A stretch of 34,782 nt of DNA. Origin: an uncultured Lachnospiraceae bacterium. GTDB taxonomy: Bacteria > Bacillota > Clostridia > Lachnospirales > Lachnospiraceae. The translations under genes were made by a program, and so were the position numbers. The stretch lies in the NCBI GenBank assembly GCA_900315495.1, contig OMZJ01000053.1:1-34782 (forward strand), read 5' to 3'. Shown here in pieces: positions 16,189-23,947 of this stretch. Within the stretch, counting starts at the first letter, position 1. The number at the start of each line of letters is the position of its first letter. Under the pieces are notes generated by a model. The model had not been told where the DNA came from. It did no database searches and worked only from the letters and a program-made list of their open reading frames with translations.

Positions 16189-17424
16189 ATGTTTCGCAAT
16201 CTGAACAGGCTGGAAAAATCGTGGGTTTTATACGATGTCGGAAATTCCATCTTTACCCTGATGGTTTCGACGCTGATGCCGATCTGGTTTGACGCGCTGG
16301 CCGAAAAATCGGGGATGAGCAGCGCGGTCTACCTGGCCAACTGGAGCTATGCGGTCAGCGCGGTGACCATCATCGTCGCCGTTCTGGGGCCGATCCTCGG
16401 GGCGGTCTCGGACCATCGGGGATTCCGGAAGCCTATGTTCACGTCGCTCCTGTTTACCGGCGCGCTCGGCTGCATCCTGATGGGCGTGGTACCGGATTAC
16501 CGGATGTATCTCGGCCTGTTCATTCTGTCCAAATGCGCCTATCAGCTGACGCTGGTCCTGTATGATTCCATGCTGCCGGACATCACCTCGCCGGAGCGCA
16601 TGGATCAGATCTCGTCCGGCGGTTACGCCTTCGGCTACATCGGCTCCTGCATCCCCTTCATCGTCTGCCTGGCGTTCTATCTGCTGGGCTCCACCGGGCG
16701 CATGAGTGAGAATCTCTCCATCACGTTTGCCTATGCGGTGGCCGCGGTCTGGTGGGTCGGGGTCACGGTGCCGCTTCTGAAGAATTACCGCCAGAAGAAT
16801 TTCGTCCTCCAGTCTGGGAAGGCTCTCGGGGAGAGCGTGAAGCGGATCGGCCGCACGCTGTCCCATATGTACAGCAAAGACCGCAGGGTCCTGTACTTTC
16901 TGCTGGCCTTTTTCTTCTATATTGACGGCGTCTATACGATCATTGACGAGGCGGTGGCCATCGGCCGCGCCCTCGGGCTGGACAGCACCGGGCTTCTCGT
17001 GGTTCTGCTTCTGACCCAGGTAGTCGCCTTTGCCTTTTCCCTGCTGTTCGGAAAGCTCACGCAGAAATACAAGTCCACGACGCTGATCTCCGTCTGCATT
17101 GCGGGATACTTCGCCGTCGCCATTTTCGCGCTGTTTATGCACCACCTGTGGCAGTTCGCCATCATGGGATTCATGGTCGGCATGTTCCAGGGGGCGATCC
17201 AGGCGCTTTCCCGGTCTTATTATGCGTCAATCATCCCGTCGGAGAATTCCGGGGAGTACTTCGGCATCTATGATATCTGCGGCAAGGGAGCTTCCTTTGT
17301 GGGGACGATGCTGATCGGGATCACGGTCAGCATCACCGGAAGCATCAATATTTCCGTGGCTGCCCTGGCTGTCCTGTTTGTCCTCGGTTTCTTTTTCCTG
17401 CGGAAGACTGTGAAAGTGCAGTAA
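16189..17424 (+). CDS. MFS transporter, UMF1/Atg22-like
   Basis: A 411-residue membrane protein with about 12 helices. The N-terminal WVLYDVGNSIFTLMVSTLMPIWF and the later QALSRSYYASIIPSENSGEYFGIYDICGKGASFVG are diagnostic of the UMF1 family related to yeast vacuolar effluxer Atg22. The substrates of bacterial members are not established. The ATG at 16189 follows CGGGAGGG; an earlier in-frame start would add a basic, non-conserved 30 residues. Location just after the glycerophosphodiester phosphodiesterase suggests uptake of its substrate or export of a product (inference). Confidence 0.85.
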   Translation: MFRNLNRLEKSWVLYDVGNSIFTLMVSTLMPIWFDALAEKSGMSSAVYLANWSYAVSAVTIIVAVLGPILGAVSDHRGFRKPMFTSLLFTGALGCILMGVVPDYRMYLGLFILSKCAYQLTLVLYDSMLPDITSPERMDQISSGGYAFGYIGSCIPFIVCLAFYLLGSTGRMSENLSITFAYAVAAVWWVGVTVPLLKNYRQKNFVLQSGKALGESVKRIGRTLSHMYSKDRRVLYFLLAFFFYIDGVYTIIDEAVAIGRALGLDSTGLLVVLLLTQVVAFAFSLLFGKLTQKYKSTTLISVCIAGYFAVAIFALFMHHLWQFAIMGFMVGMFQGAIQALSRSYYASIIPSENSGEYFGIYDICGKGASFVGTMLIGITVSITGSINISVAALAVLFVLGFFFLRKTVKVQ

Positions 17425-17486
17425 TCACGATGTTTTCCGCCTGCATGATTGCTTCGACGGTATTGCCGCGGGCAGATTCCTGTTTC

Positions 17487-18557
17487 TCACGCGTATTGCT
17501 CGTACAGCAGGGGATTCTTGTACAGAACGCTGTCCGAATCCACACTGCGCCTTGTGATGCGCCGGGGCTTTGCCACGGCGGCGGACTGGCGGACCACCAG
17601 CTCGGCGTGGAGCAGGGTCCGGCTGACGGAAGTCCCCTCCATCATGGAGCGGAGCGTATAGAAGGCGCTCCTGCCCAGGGCGGTGCGGTCCTGGCGGATG
17701 GTGGTTAACGGCGGGTTCAGCCGGGCGTCCAGCGGAATGTCGTCAAATCCGATGACGGAGACATCCTCGGGCACGCGCATGCCGCAGTTCCGGCAGCTGG
17801 CGATCACGCCTTTGGCGATCAGGTCGTTGCCGCAGAGGATGGCCGTGGCGCCGAGGTCCAGCATCCCCGGAACGTGGTAGTGCGCCGCGTCGGAGGTAAA
17901 ATAGGAGTAGATGGCCAGGTTTGGATCAATCGGCATCTGGTGCTTTTTCAGGGACATCAGATAGGCCGCCATGCGGAGGTCCGAGATCATCGACCCGGTG
18001 GAGCCGTCGAGAAATCCGATTTTTTCATGGCCCAGGCCGATCAGGTAGGTGACCGCGCCGTCGATGGCCTCCTCGGTGTCGGTTCCGATGTAGGAGACGT
18101 TCGCGTTCGGCACGGAATTGTCCAGTAGGATGGTCGGAACGGAGGTGGTGCGGATCTGTTCCATCCACGGGTCCTCCAGGGAAAACCCGAGGAAGAAGCT
18201 CCCCCGGGATCCCTTCTCCATCATCAGCGTCTCATACCGGTTTTCGGCCTGAAACGCTGGGGTGACAGGCAGGACCTCCACGTCCCAGCCGGCGGCATAG
18301 GCCTCCTTCCGGAAGCCCAGGATGATATCGTAGCCGAAATCACCGGAAGTCCGGTAATCCATGTTTTCGACGAAGACCATCAGGCATCCCTGGCTCTCTT
18401 TCCGGGGGCGGCGGCTCTCATAGCCCATCTCCACGGCGGTTTCCAGTATGGACTTTCGAAGCTGCTCGCTGATATCCTTTCCGCCGTTCAGCCCCTTGGA
18501 GACGGTCCCCGCAGAGACCCCGAGCTTCTCCGCAATATCCTTGATTGTTGCTCCCAC
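17487..18557 (-). CDS. LacI-family transcriptional regulator
   Basis: A 356-residue repressor. The N-terminal helix-turn-helix (TIKDIAEKLGVSAGTVSKGLNG, about 4-25) has the LacI-family pattern. A periplasmic-binding-protein-like sensor domain (about 60-340) follows, with the family hallmarks FLDGSTGS, AILCGNDLIAKGV and VIGFDDIPLDARLNPPLTTIRQD. The start is GTG at 18557, with GGGAG upstream. It is divergent from the MalE/F/G-type sugar operon and is the obvious candidate regulator of it; the sugar is unknown. Its gene has a very good promoter (18654-18682 on the minus strand). Confidence 0.94.
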   Translation of the reverse strand: MGATIKDIAEKLGVSAGTVSKGLNGGKDISEQLRKSILETAVEMGYESRRPRKESQGCLMVFVENMDYRTSGDFGYDIILGFRKEAYAAGWDVEVLPVTPAFQAENRYETLMMEKGSRGSFFLGFSLEDPWMEQIRTTSVPTILLDNSVPNANVSYIGTDTEEAIDGAVTYLIGLGHEKIGFLDGSTGSMISDLRMAAYLMSLKKHQMPIDPNLAIYSYFTSDAAHYHVPGMLDLGATAILCGNDLIAKGVIASCRNCGMRVPEDVSVIGFDDIPLDARLNPPLTTIRQDRTALGRSAFYTLRSMMEGTSVSRTLLHAELVVRQSAAVAKPRRITRRSVDSDSVLYKNPLLYEQYA

Positions 18558-18653
18558 AGTCTTTTTCTCCCTTCGTCAGCGCCCGGCAGACCTTGCCGCC
18601 CGTCTGCGAAACGTGAACAAATCTGAATGAATCTGCTTTGAAATCCTGCTCTC

Positions 18654-18682
18654 ATTATAGTGATGCGAAGATCATAATTCAA
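18654..18682 (-). promoter_or_regulatory. Predicted promoter of LacI-family gene
   Basis: On the minus strand, TTGAAT (18682-18677) and a perfect TATAAT (18659-18654) are separated by 17 bases. This is about 97 bases upstream of the GTG start. One CGAAG lies within the spacer and two CGAAA copies (18688 and 18698) lie just upstream, suggesting autoregulation. Confidence 0.65.
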
Positions 18683-18687
18683 GTATG

Positions 18688-18712
18688 CGAAATAATACGA
18701 AAACATACAAAA
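18688..18712. repeat. CGAAA repeats next to regulator promoter
   Basis: CGAAA occurs at 18688 and 18698, with a near copy CAAAA at 18708, exactly 10 bases apart. A further CGAAG lies at 18666. They neighbour the -35 of the LacI-family gene and resemble the larger array at 18836-18919. Confidence 0.5.
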
Positions 18713-18794
18713 TTCATTGACTGGGAATGTGCACAAAAGTCCTCGCCTGAATTATTACAATACGACGAATCCGGGATAAATTGCAGAATGGGTA

Positions 18795-18823
18795 TTGACA
18801 AATCAGGGGATAATTACTAAATT
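18795..18823 (+). promoter_or_regulatory. Predicted promoter of sugar-binding-protein operon
   Basis: A perfect -35 TTGACA (18795-18800) and TAAATT (18818-18823) are spaced by 17 bases. Transcription would start near 18830, leaving a leader of about 150 bases that contains the CGAAA array. Confidence 0.55.
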
Positions 18824-18835
18824 ATGGGCAGAGCA

Positions 18836-18919
18836 CGAAAGATTACGAAACACGGTTCGAAACCATACGAAACTTTTCCGACGGGGAGGTTTCCGAACCG
18901 GCTTCGCGGTTTTTCGAAA
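18836..18919. promoter_or_regulatory. Phased CGAAA repeat array downstream of the sugar operon promoter
   Basis: CGAAA starts at 18836, 18846, 18858 and 18868, spacings of 10, 12 and 10 bases, or about one DNA turn each. CGAA follows at 18894, and the palindrome TTTCGAAA is at 18912-18919. GGTTCGAAACC (18854-18864) is nearly symmetric about CG. The position, from the transcription start into the leader, fits repression by the divergent LacI-family protein, possibly with cooperative binding. Confidence 0.55.
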
Positions 18920-18981
18920 GTGCCAAAGCCCGGGTGCGAACCGGGCAGAAGATTCAAGAACAGAATCTGGAGGAGAATATC

Positions 18982-20256
18982 ATGAAGAAGAATGCAGTTT
19001 CTGTATTGTTCGCAGGCATCGCGGCAGCTTCTCTGCTGGCTGGGAACCTTGTTCCGGTCATGGCGGAAGAGGAGACCACCGAGAGCGCGGATCCGGCACT
19101 CTACGACGGCAAGGAAGTCAAGGTCTGGGTTGCTGATGCGGCCGTTGACTTTACCAACGATGAGATTGCAAAATTCCAGGAAGAGTATCCGCAGTACGCG
19201 GGTGTGACTTTCACCGTGGAGCCGGTCGGCGAGGGCGATGCCGCGACGAACGTGATCACCGATGTCGAGAGCGCTGCCGATGTCTACGGCTTTGCACAGG
19301 ACCAGATCGCAAGACTGGTTTCCGCAGGAGCCCTCGAGGAAGTCAATCCGGACTATGTGGATGACGTCACCGAGCGCAACGACGAGGGTTCCGTCAATGC
19401 GGCAACCGTCGGCGATACCCTGTACGCTTATCCGCTGACTTCCGACAACGGCTACTTCCTGTACTACGACAGCAGCGTGGTCACCGATCCGTCCGATCTG
19501 GACAAGATCCTTTCCGACTGCGAATCTGCAGGGAAGAACTTCTACATGGAGATCAACTCCGGCTGGTATCAGACCGCATTCTTCTTCGGCACCGGGTGCG
19601 ACCTCTCCTATGAGACCGATACCGACGGCAACTTCACCAGCTGCACTACGGACTATGCGTCCGACAAGGGTGTCGCGGCACTGAAGGAGATCATCAAGCT
19701 GGCCGGCTCTTCCGCTTTCCAGAACGGTTCTTCCGCAAACAACGCGACGGATTATGCCGCAATCGTGGACGGCACCTGGGATCAGGACACCATCAAGCAG
19801 GCATTCGGCGACAACTTTGCCTGCGCAAAGCTTCCGTCCTTCACGACAGACGACGGTGAGACCTATCAGCTGTCCGGCTTCTCCGGCTACAAGCTTCTGG
19901 GCGTGAAGCCGCAGGAGGATGAGGACAAGCTTCAGATCTGCGACGATCTGGCCAACTACCTGTCCGATGAAGAGGCTCAGCTGGATCGCTACAAGACAGT
20001 TGGCTGGGGTCCGTCGAACCTGAATGCACAGCAGGATGACGATGTCCAGGACGATGCTGCTCTGACCGCACTGAAAGACCAGATGCAGTACGATGTGCCG
20101 CTGGGTCAGTATCCGTCGGAGTACTGGGATCTGGCAAAGGGCCTCGGCGATGATGTGATCCAGGGCAAGCTGACCGCAGATTCCTCGGATGACGACCTGA
20201 TTGCTGCACTGCAGACCTTTGAGGACACCTGCAAGTCCTACGCATCTGCGGAATAA
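18982..20256 (+). CDS. Sugar ABC transporter substrate-binding protein (MalE type)
   Basis: A 424-residue extracellular solute-binding protein of the carbohydrate (MalE-like) family. A Sec signal peptide spans 1-28 ending in VMA; there is no lipobox Cys. The mature part has the family layout, with YDGKEVKVWVADAAVDFTNDEIAKFQEEYP at the N terminus and a central NGSSANNATDYAAIVDGTWD region. Many Asp and Glu residues make it acidic. The ATG at 18982 follows TGGAGGAG. It delivers a sugar, probably an oligosaccharide, to the two permeases downstream. A hairpin after the stop suggests higher expression than the permeases. Confidence 0.92.
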   Translation: MKKNAVSVLFAGIAAASLLAGNLVPVMAEEETTESADPALYDGKEVKVWVADAAVDFTNDEIAKFQEEYPQYAGVTFTVEPVGEGDAATNVITDVESAADVYGFAQDQIARLVSAGALEEVNPDYVDDVTERNDEGSVNAATVGDTLYAYPLTSDNGYFLYYDSSVVTDPSDLDKILSDCESAGKNFYMEINSGWYQTAFFFGTGCDLSYETDTDGNFTSCTTDYASDKGVAALKEIIKLAGSSAFQNGSSANNATDYAAIVDGTWDQDTIKQAFGDNFACAKLPSFTTDDGETYQLSGFSGYKLLGVKPQEDEDKLQICDDLANYLSDEEAQLDRYKTVGWGPSNLNAQQDDDVQDDAALTALKDQMQYDVPLGQYPSEYWDLAKGLGDDVIQGKLTADSSDDDLIAALQTFEDTCKSYASAE

Positions 20257-20300
20257 TCATCTGAATCAGAATCAGGCTGTCCGCGGAAGGGACGGCCGGG

Positions 20301-20334
20301 AGGCCGGCGAAGGATACTTTGCCGGCCTTTGATT
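20301..20334 (+). terminator. Leaky terminator between binding-protein and permease genes
   Basis: AGGCCGGC (20301-20308) pairs perfectly with GCCGGCCT (20321-20328), followed by TTGATT. Its place between a binding-protein gene and its permease genes, with no new promoter seen, fits partial termination that sets the subunit ratio. Confidence 0.6.
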
Positions 20335-20388
20335 ATGAATGGAGGAAGGGGTTGGAGAGACCTTTCCGCTCCCTGGGAGGAGAGTATC

Positions 20389-21756
20389 ATGACTGGCACC
20401 ACCAAACAGAATTCCCTGAAAAAAGAATTCGCCGAAATCGGTACAACGTTCCGCGACGGTGACTGGAAAACCAGAATCTCGTACCTGATCCTTGGCTTTG
20501 GGCCCATCCTGAGAGGGCAGTTTGCCAAGGGCTTTTCACTGCTCGCCGGCGAAGTGCTGTTTTTTGTCTATCTGTTCCGCTTCGGCCTCGGATATCTGGC
20601 AAAGTTCAATACACTCGGCACGGTCGAAACACAGAAGATTCACCGCAAGACGGTCTACGGAGACAACAGTTTCTTCATCCTGCTGTTCGGCCTTCTGACC
20701 ATCGTCATCATCGCGGCGTTCATCTTCCTGTGGAGAATGAACGTGCGAGAGAATCGGAACGAGGAAGAGCGGCTGAAGGCGGGAAAGAAACTTCCCACAA
20801 ACAAAAAGGTTCTGGCTTCGCTGCTGGACGACAACTTCGACAAGACGCTTCTGGCGCTTCCCTGCCTCGGCATTTTCGTCTTCACGGTGCTGCCGATTCT
20901 CTTCATGATCTGTGTCGCCTTCACCAACTACGACAAGTCGCACCAGTCGCCGACCCATCTGTTCACCTGGGTCGGACTGAAGAACTTCCAGAGCCTGTTC
21001 TCCTTCGGCGGTGCGGGATTCGGCTCCACGTTCCTGAAGGTCCTTCTCTGGACTCTGGTCTGGGCATTGTTTGCCACGTTCCTGGATTATTTCCTTGGCC
21101 TGGCTGTGGCCATGCTGATCAACAAGAAGGGTATTAAATTCAAGAAGCTCTGGCGGACGATTCTGGTCATGACGATTGCGGTGCCGCAGTTCGTCTCTCT
21201 GCTGTATGTTTCCAAGATGTTTGCCAATGACGGGCTGATCAATGCGACGCTCCTGAAGTGGGGCTGGATCAAGAAGGCGATTCCCTTCTGGACAAATCCG
21301 ACGCTGGCAAAGATCACGATCATCGTCGTCAATATCTGGATCGGCATTCCGTACATGATGCTGATTGCCACAGGCCTTTTGATGAACATTCCGGCGGATT
21401 TGTATGAATCGGCGCGGATTGACGGCGCAAACGCCGGCCAGATGTTCCGGTACATCACGCTGCCTTACATGCTGTTTGTGACCGGCCCGTTCCTCCTGAC
21501 GCAGTATACCGGAAACCTCAACAACTTCAACGTCATCTACCTGCTCTCGGGCGGCGGTCCGCAGTCCCTGAGCATGGCGGGAAATGCTGGTTCGACGGAT
21601 CTTCTGGTCACCTGGCTCTACAAGATGACGGTGACGGATACCAACTACAAGATGGCGGCAGTCATCGGCATCATGGTATTCGTGGTCACGGCAGTGATTT
21701 CGCTGGTTGTCTACAACATGCTTCCTTCGGTCAAGGATGAGGAGGGATTTCAGTAA
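20389..21756 (+). CDS. Sugar ABC transporter permease (MalF type)
   Basis: A 455-residue inner-membrane permease. The first ~165 residues form an extension with about three hydrophobic segments and a charged cytoplasmic loop. A standard six-helix permease core follows, starting near LLALPCLGIFVFTVLPILFMICVAF. The EAA motif that binds the ATPase is ESARIDGANAGQMFRYITLPYM. The ATG at 20389 is supported by GGGAGGAGAG upstream. Its TAA stop overlaps the ATG of the next gene. No ATPase gene lies nearby, so a shared MsmX/UgpC-type ATPase encoded elsewhere is expected. Confidence 0.92.
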   Translation: MTGTTKQNSLKKEFAEIGTTFRDGDWKTRISYLILGFGPILRGQFAKGFSLLAGEVLFFVYLFRFGLGYLAKFNTLGTVETQKIHRKTVYGDNSFFILLFGLLTIVIIAAFIFLWRMNVRENRNEEERLKAGKKLPTNKKVLASLLDDNFDKTLLALPCLGIFVFTVLPILFMICVAFTNYDKSHQSPTHLFTWVGLKNFQSLFSFGGAGFGSTFLKVLLWTLVWALFATFLDYFLGLAVAMLINKKGIKFKKLWRTILVMTIAVPQFVSLLYVSKMFANDGLINATLLKWGWIKKAIPFWTNPTLAKITIIVVNIWIGIPYMMLIATGLLMNIPADLYESARIDGANAGQMFRYITLPYMLFVTGPFLLTQYTGNLNNFNVIYLLSGGGPQSLSMAGNAGSTDLLVTWLYKMTVTDTNYKMAAVIGIMVFVVTAVISLVVYNMLPSVKDEEGFQ

Positions 21757-22634
21757 TGGCTGCGCCAAAAAAGACTTCATCGATGTCGCGAAACAAAAAG
21801 ATCGGAAATGCGGTTGCCTATCTGGTCCTGATTCTGATCAGCCTGATCTGGCTGTTCCCATTCTTCGGACTGGTCATGCAGAGCTTCCGCTCCTTTGCCT
21901 CCGAGTACGGCGGAATGGTGAGCTACATCATCCCGAAGCACTTCTCGCTGGATAACTATAAGTTCCTGTTCTCCGGCGAGACCAACTACCTGCGCTGGTA
22001 CGGCAACACGGTCATCATCGCCGGTGTGACCGCCGTCCTGCAGACGCTGGTCGTTCTGTGCGTCTCCTATGTGCTGTCCCGCATGCGTTTCAAGGGAAGA
22101 AAATTTCTGATGCGCTTCTGGCTGATTCTGGGCATGTTCCCCGGATTCCTGACCATGATCTGCATGTACTTCCTGTTGAAGCAGTTCGGGCTGACCCAGC
22201 AGGGCGCAGTTCCCGGCCTGATCCTGACCTACATCGCCAGCTGCGGCATGGGCTATTACGTGTGCAAGGGATACTTCGACACGATCCCGAAGTCCCTGGA
22301 TGAGGCGGCCCGGATCGACGGCGCCAACAACTTCCAGATCATGAACCTGATCATCCTGCCGCTCTCCAAGCCGATCATCATCTATACGGCACTGACCGCG
22401 TTCATGGCACCCTGGTGCGATTACATCTTCGCATCGTATGTGGCCTTCGGCACGGACAAGTCCTATAACGTAGCCGTGGCAATGTACCGCTGGGTAAACA
22501 CCAACGACTACCAGGGGTATTTCACGAGATTCTGTGCCGGCGGCGTGCTGGTGGCGATCCCAGTGACGATTCTGTTCATGGCACTGCAGAAGTACTATGT
22601 GGAAGGCGTGACCGGCGGAGCCGTCAAGGGCTGA
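21756..22634 (+). CDS. Sugar ABC transporter permease (MalG type)
   Basis: A 292-residue permease with six predicted helices, partner of the MalF-type protein. The EAA loop is DEAARIDGANNFQIMNLIILPLSKP. The MalG-type C terminus ends in YYVEGVTGGAVKG. The start ATG overlaps the upstream stop codon by one base (TAATG), so the two subunits are translationally coupled. It is the last gene of the operon; a strong terminator follows at 22709. Confidence 0.94.
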   Translation: MAAPKKTSSMSRNKKIGNAVAYLVLILISLIWLFPFFGLVMQSFRSFASEYGGMVSYIIPKHFSLDNYKFLFSGETNYLRWYGNTVIIAGVTAVLQTLVVLCVSYVLSRMRFKGRKFLMRFWLILGMFPGFLTMICMYFLLKQFGLTQQGAVPGLILTYIASCGMGYYVCKGYFDTIPKSLDEAARIDGANNFQIMNLIILPLSKPIIIYTALTAFMAPWCDYIFASYVAFGTDKSYNVAVAMYRWVNTNDYQGYFTRFCAGGVLVAIPVTILFMALQKYYVEGVTGGAVKG

Positions 22635-22708
22635 CGGACCGGAAACGGACCCGGCCGGAGACCGGCCTGCGGTCTGCACCGGACACAGGACACGGAAACA
22701 AAGACGAC

Positions 22709-22742
22709 AACGGGCGGCGGAGCGATCTGCCGCCCGTTTTTT
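22709..22742 (+). terminator. Strong intrinsic terminator of sugar operon
   Basis: AACGGGCGGC (22709-22718) pairs perfectly with GCCGCCCGTT (22729-22738), and the T run continues to 22742. It lies between the last permease gene and the HAD hydrolase gene, which therefore needs its own promoter or read-through. Confidence 0.85.
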
Positions 22743-22764
22743 CAAAGGATCGGGAGTGAGATGG

Positions 22765-23532
22765 ATGTACCGGAATTTTATCTTTGATCTGTATGGCACG
22801 CTGGTAGACATCCGGACGGACGAGGAAGCAAAATCTCTCTGGAAATTTCTGGCCGGATTTCTCGCCCGGCAGGGGGCTGAATACCATCCGGCTGAACTGC
22901 GGAGCACCTGGAAACGGCTCTGCGCGGAGGAAACCGAGAAGAAAAGGGAGGAGACAGGGTCACCCTGGCCGGAACCGGATATCGCCGACGTCTTCCGGCG
23001 GATCTATGAGGAGGCGCCGGTTCGCCATCCCGCGGAGCGCACCGTCGATGCGAAAACCGTCGCACTGACTGCCGACGTCTTCCGGACGCTCTCTATCCGG
23101 AGACTCCGGCTGTTTGCCCACACGGAGGAAGTTCTGCGGCAGCTGAAGAAAAACGGCGCCGGGATTTACCTTCTCTCCAATGCGCAGCACCTGTTCACGA
23201 TCCCAGAGATGGAAATGCTGGGCATTCTGCCGCTGTTTGACGCAGTCTATATTTCCTCCGACAAGGGCATCAAAAAACCGGATCCGGAATTCATGCGGAT
23301 GCTCCTGCGGGGGGAGAACCTCCGGGCAGAGGAGAGCATTATGATCGGAAATGAACTGGACAGTGACATGGCCTGCGCAGTCCGGACCGGCGTCCGGGGG
23401 CTCTTTCTCAACACCGGCGGCGCACCTCTGTCTGAGGTCCGCGCCTGGGAAGACAAAATGCGCGGGGAAGGGCTCTCGCCGGAGATCCAGCTTGCGATGT
23501 CCGGCGACATCCGGGTTCTGTTGAAGCAGTAA
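22765..23532 (+). CDS. HAD-superfamily hydrolase
   Basis: A 255-residue haloacid dehalogenase-like protein, subfamily IA with an alpha-helical cap. Motif I is FDLYGTL with nucleophile Asp8. The second acid/base Asp of phosphatases is Tyr10, the DxYGT form found in 2-haloacid dehalogenases and some uncharacterised relatives. Motif II is LLSNAQ, motif III Lys is in KKPDPEF, and motif IV is IGNELDSD. The ATG at 22765 has GGAG eight bases upstream; a GTG at 22756 is also possible and would add three residues. Substrate unknown. A terminator just upstream separates it from the sugar operon. Confidence 0.88.
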   Translation: MYRNFIFDLYGTLVDIRTDEEAKSLWKFLAGFLARQGAEYHPAELRSTWKRLCAEETEKKREETGSPWPEPDIADVFRRIYEEAPVRHPAERTVDAKTVALTADVFRTLSIRRLRLFAHTEEVLRQLKKNGAGIYLLSNAQHLFTIPEMEMLGILPLFDAVYISSDKGIKKPDPEFMRMLLRGENLRAEESIMIGNELDSDMACAVRTGVRGLFLNTGGAPLSEVRAWEDKMRGEGLSPEIQLAMSGDIRVLLKQ

Positions 23533-23574
23533 TCATTTTTAAGAAGGTGCAGGGACTTGTGCAAAATTGGATAG

Positions 23575-23702
23575 ACGATTGAGGCAAGATCTCGTTTGCA
23601 GCTGGGGGGTGCGGACGGCCTCCTGAACGGGGAACACCCCGGTACGTCGCTTACCCTCGATACGGATGGAAACGGCACGTTCCAGGATCACAAGAAGGAA
23701 AG
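23575..23702 (+). other. Open frame without start; possible gene remnant
   Basis: After a stop at 23572, a frame reads open through 23702 and on into the terminator. It contains GADGLLNGEHPG and LTLDTDGNGTFQDHKK, the latter resembling a calcium-binding-type DxDGNG loop. No start codon or ribosome binding site is present. It could be a decayed gene end or chance. A small hairpin CGGGG/CCCCG (23628-23641) lies inside it. Confidence 0.25.
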
Positions 23703-23729
23703 AGCACCCGCTTCGGCAGGTGCTTTTTT
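23703..23729 (+). terminator. Intrinsic terminator
   Basis: AGCACC (23703-23708) pairs with GGTGCT (23719-23724), extended by GC/GC pairs around a TTCG loop, and is followed by TTTTTTCTTT. It probably ends the HAD hydrolase transcript or a short RNA from 23.5-23.7 kb. Confidence 0.85.
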
Positions 23730-23742
23730 CTTTGGAAGCTTA

Positions 23743-23808
23743 GGTACTTCGTGAATGGCAGGAAATCGGGCATTCATGACTCGCGTTCGATTTCTGGCTT
23801 TCGGTACC
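23743..23808. other. Unassigned folded element
   Basis: GGTAC (23743-23747) pairs with GTACC (23804-23808). Inside, CAGGAAATCG (23759-23768) pairs with CGATTTCTGG (23788-23797), with one irregular position. An alternative pairing joins GTGAATG (23751-23757) with CATTCAT (23771-23777). It lies beyond the terminator and before the next promoter, so it belongs to no evident transcript. It may be a small RNA or a mobile intergenic repeat. Nothing else is recognised between 23809 and 23918. Confidence 0.4.
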
Positions 23809-23918
23809 TGGTGTGATTGCTTGCTGGCTGTAGACCTGAAGCCATCCCGCAGAAAACAGAGATCCCTCAATTTTAGAAAATATTCACACATTTCCGTGCC
23901 GATCTAACGGGGCGGAAC

Positions 23919-23947
23919 TTCACACGCATTTCCATTTCTGTTATAAT
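23919..23947 (+). promoter_or_regulatory. Strong predicted promoter of alarmone synthetase gene
   Basis: TTCACA (23919-23924) and a perfect TATAAT (23942-23947) are 17 bases apart, with a TG one base before the -10. Transcription would start near 23954, giving a leader of 220-270 bases depending on the start codon used. Confidence 0.7.

Noticed and set aside
23688..23891. 67-codon minus-strand frame covering the folded element
   Set aside because: It reads through the terminator hairpin (giving a KKAPAEAGA-type end) and lacks a ribosome site; it is better explained as noncoding structure.
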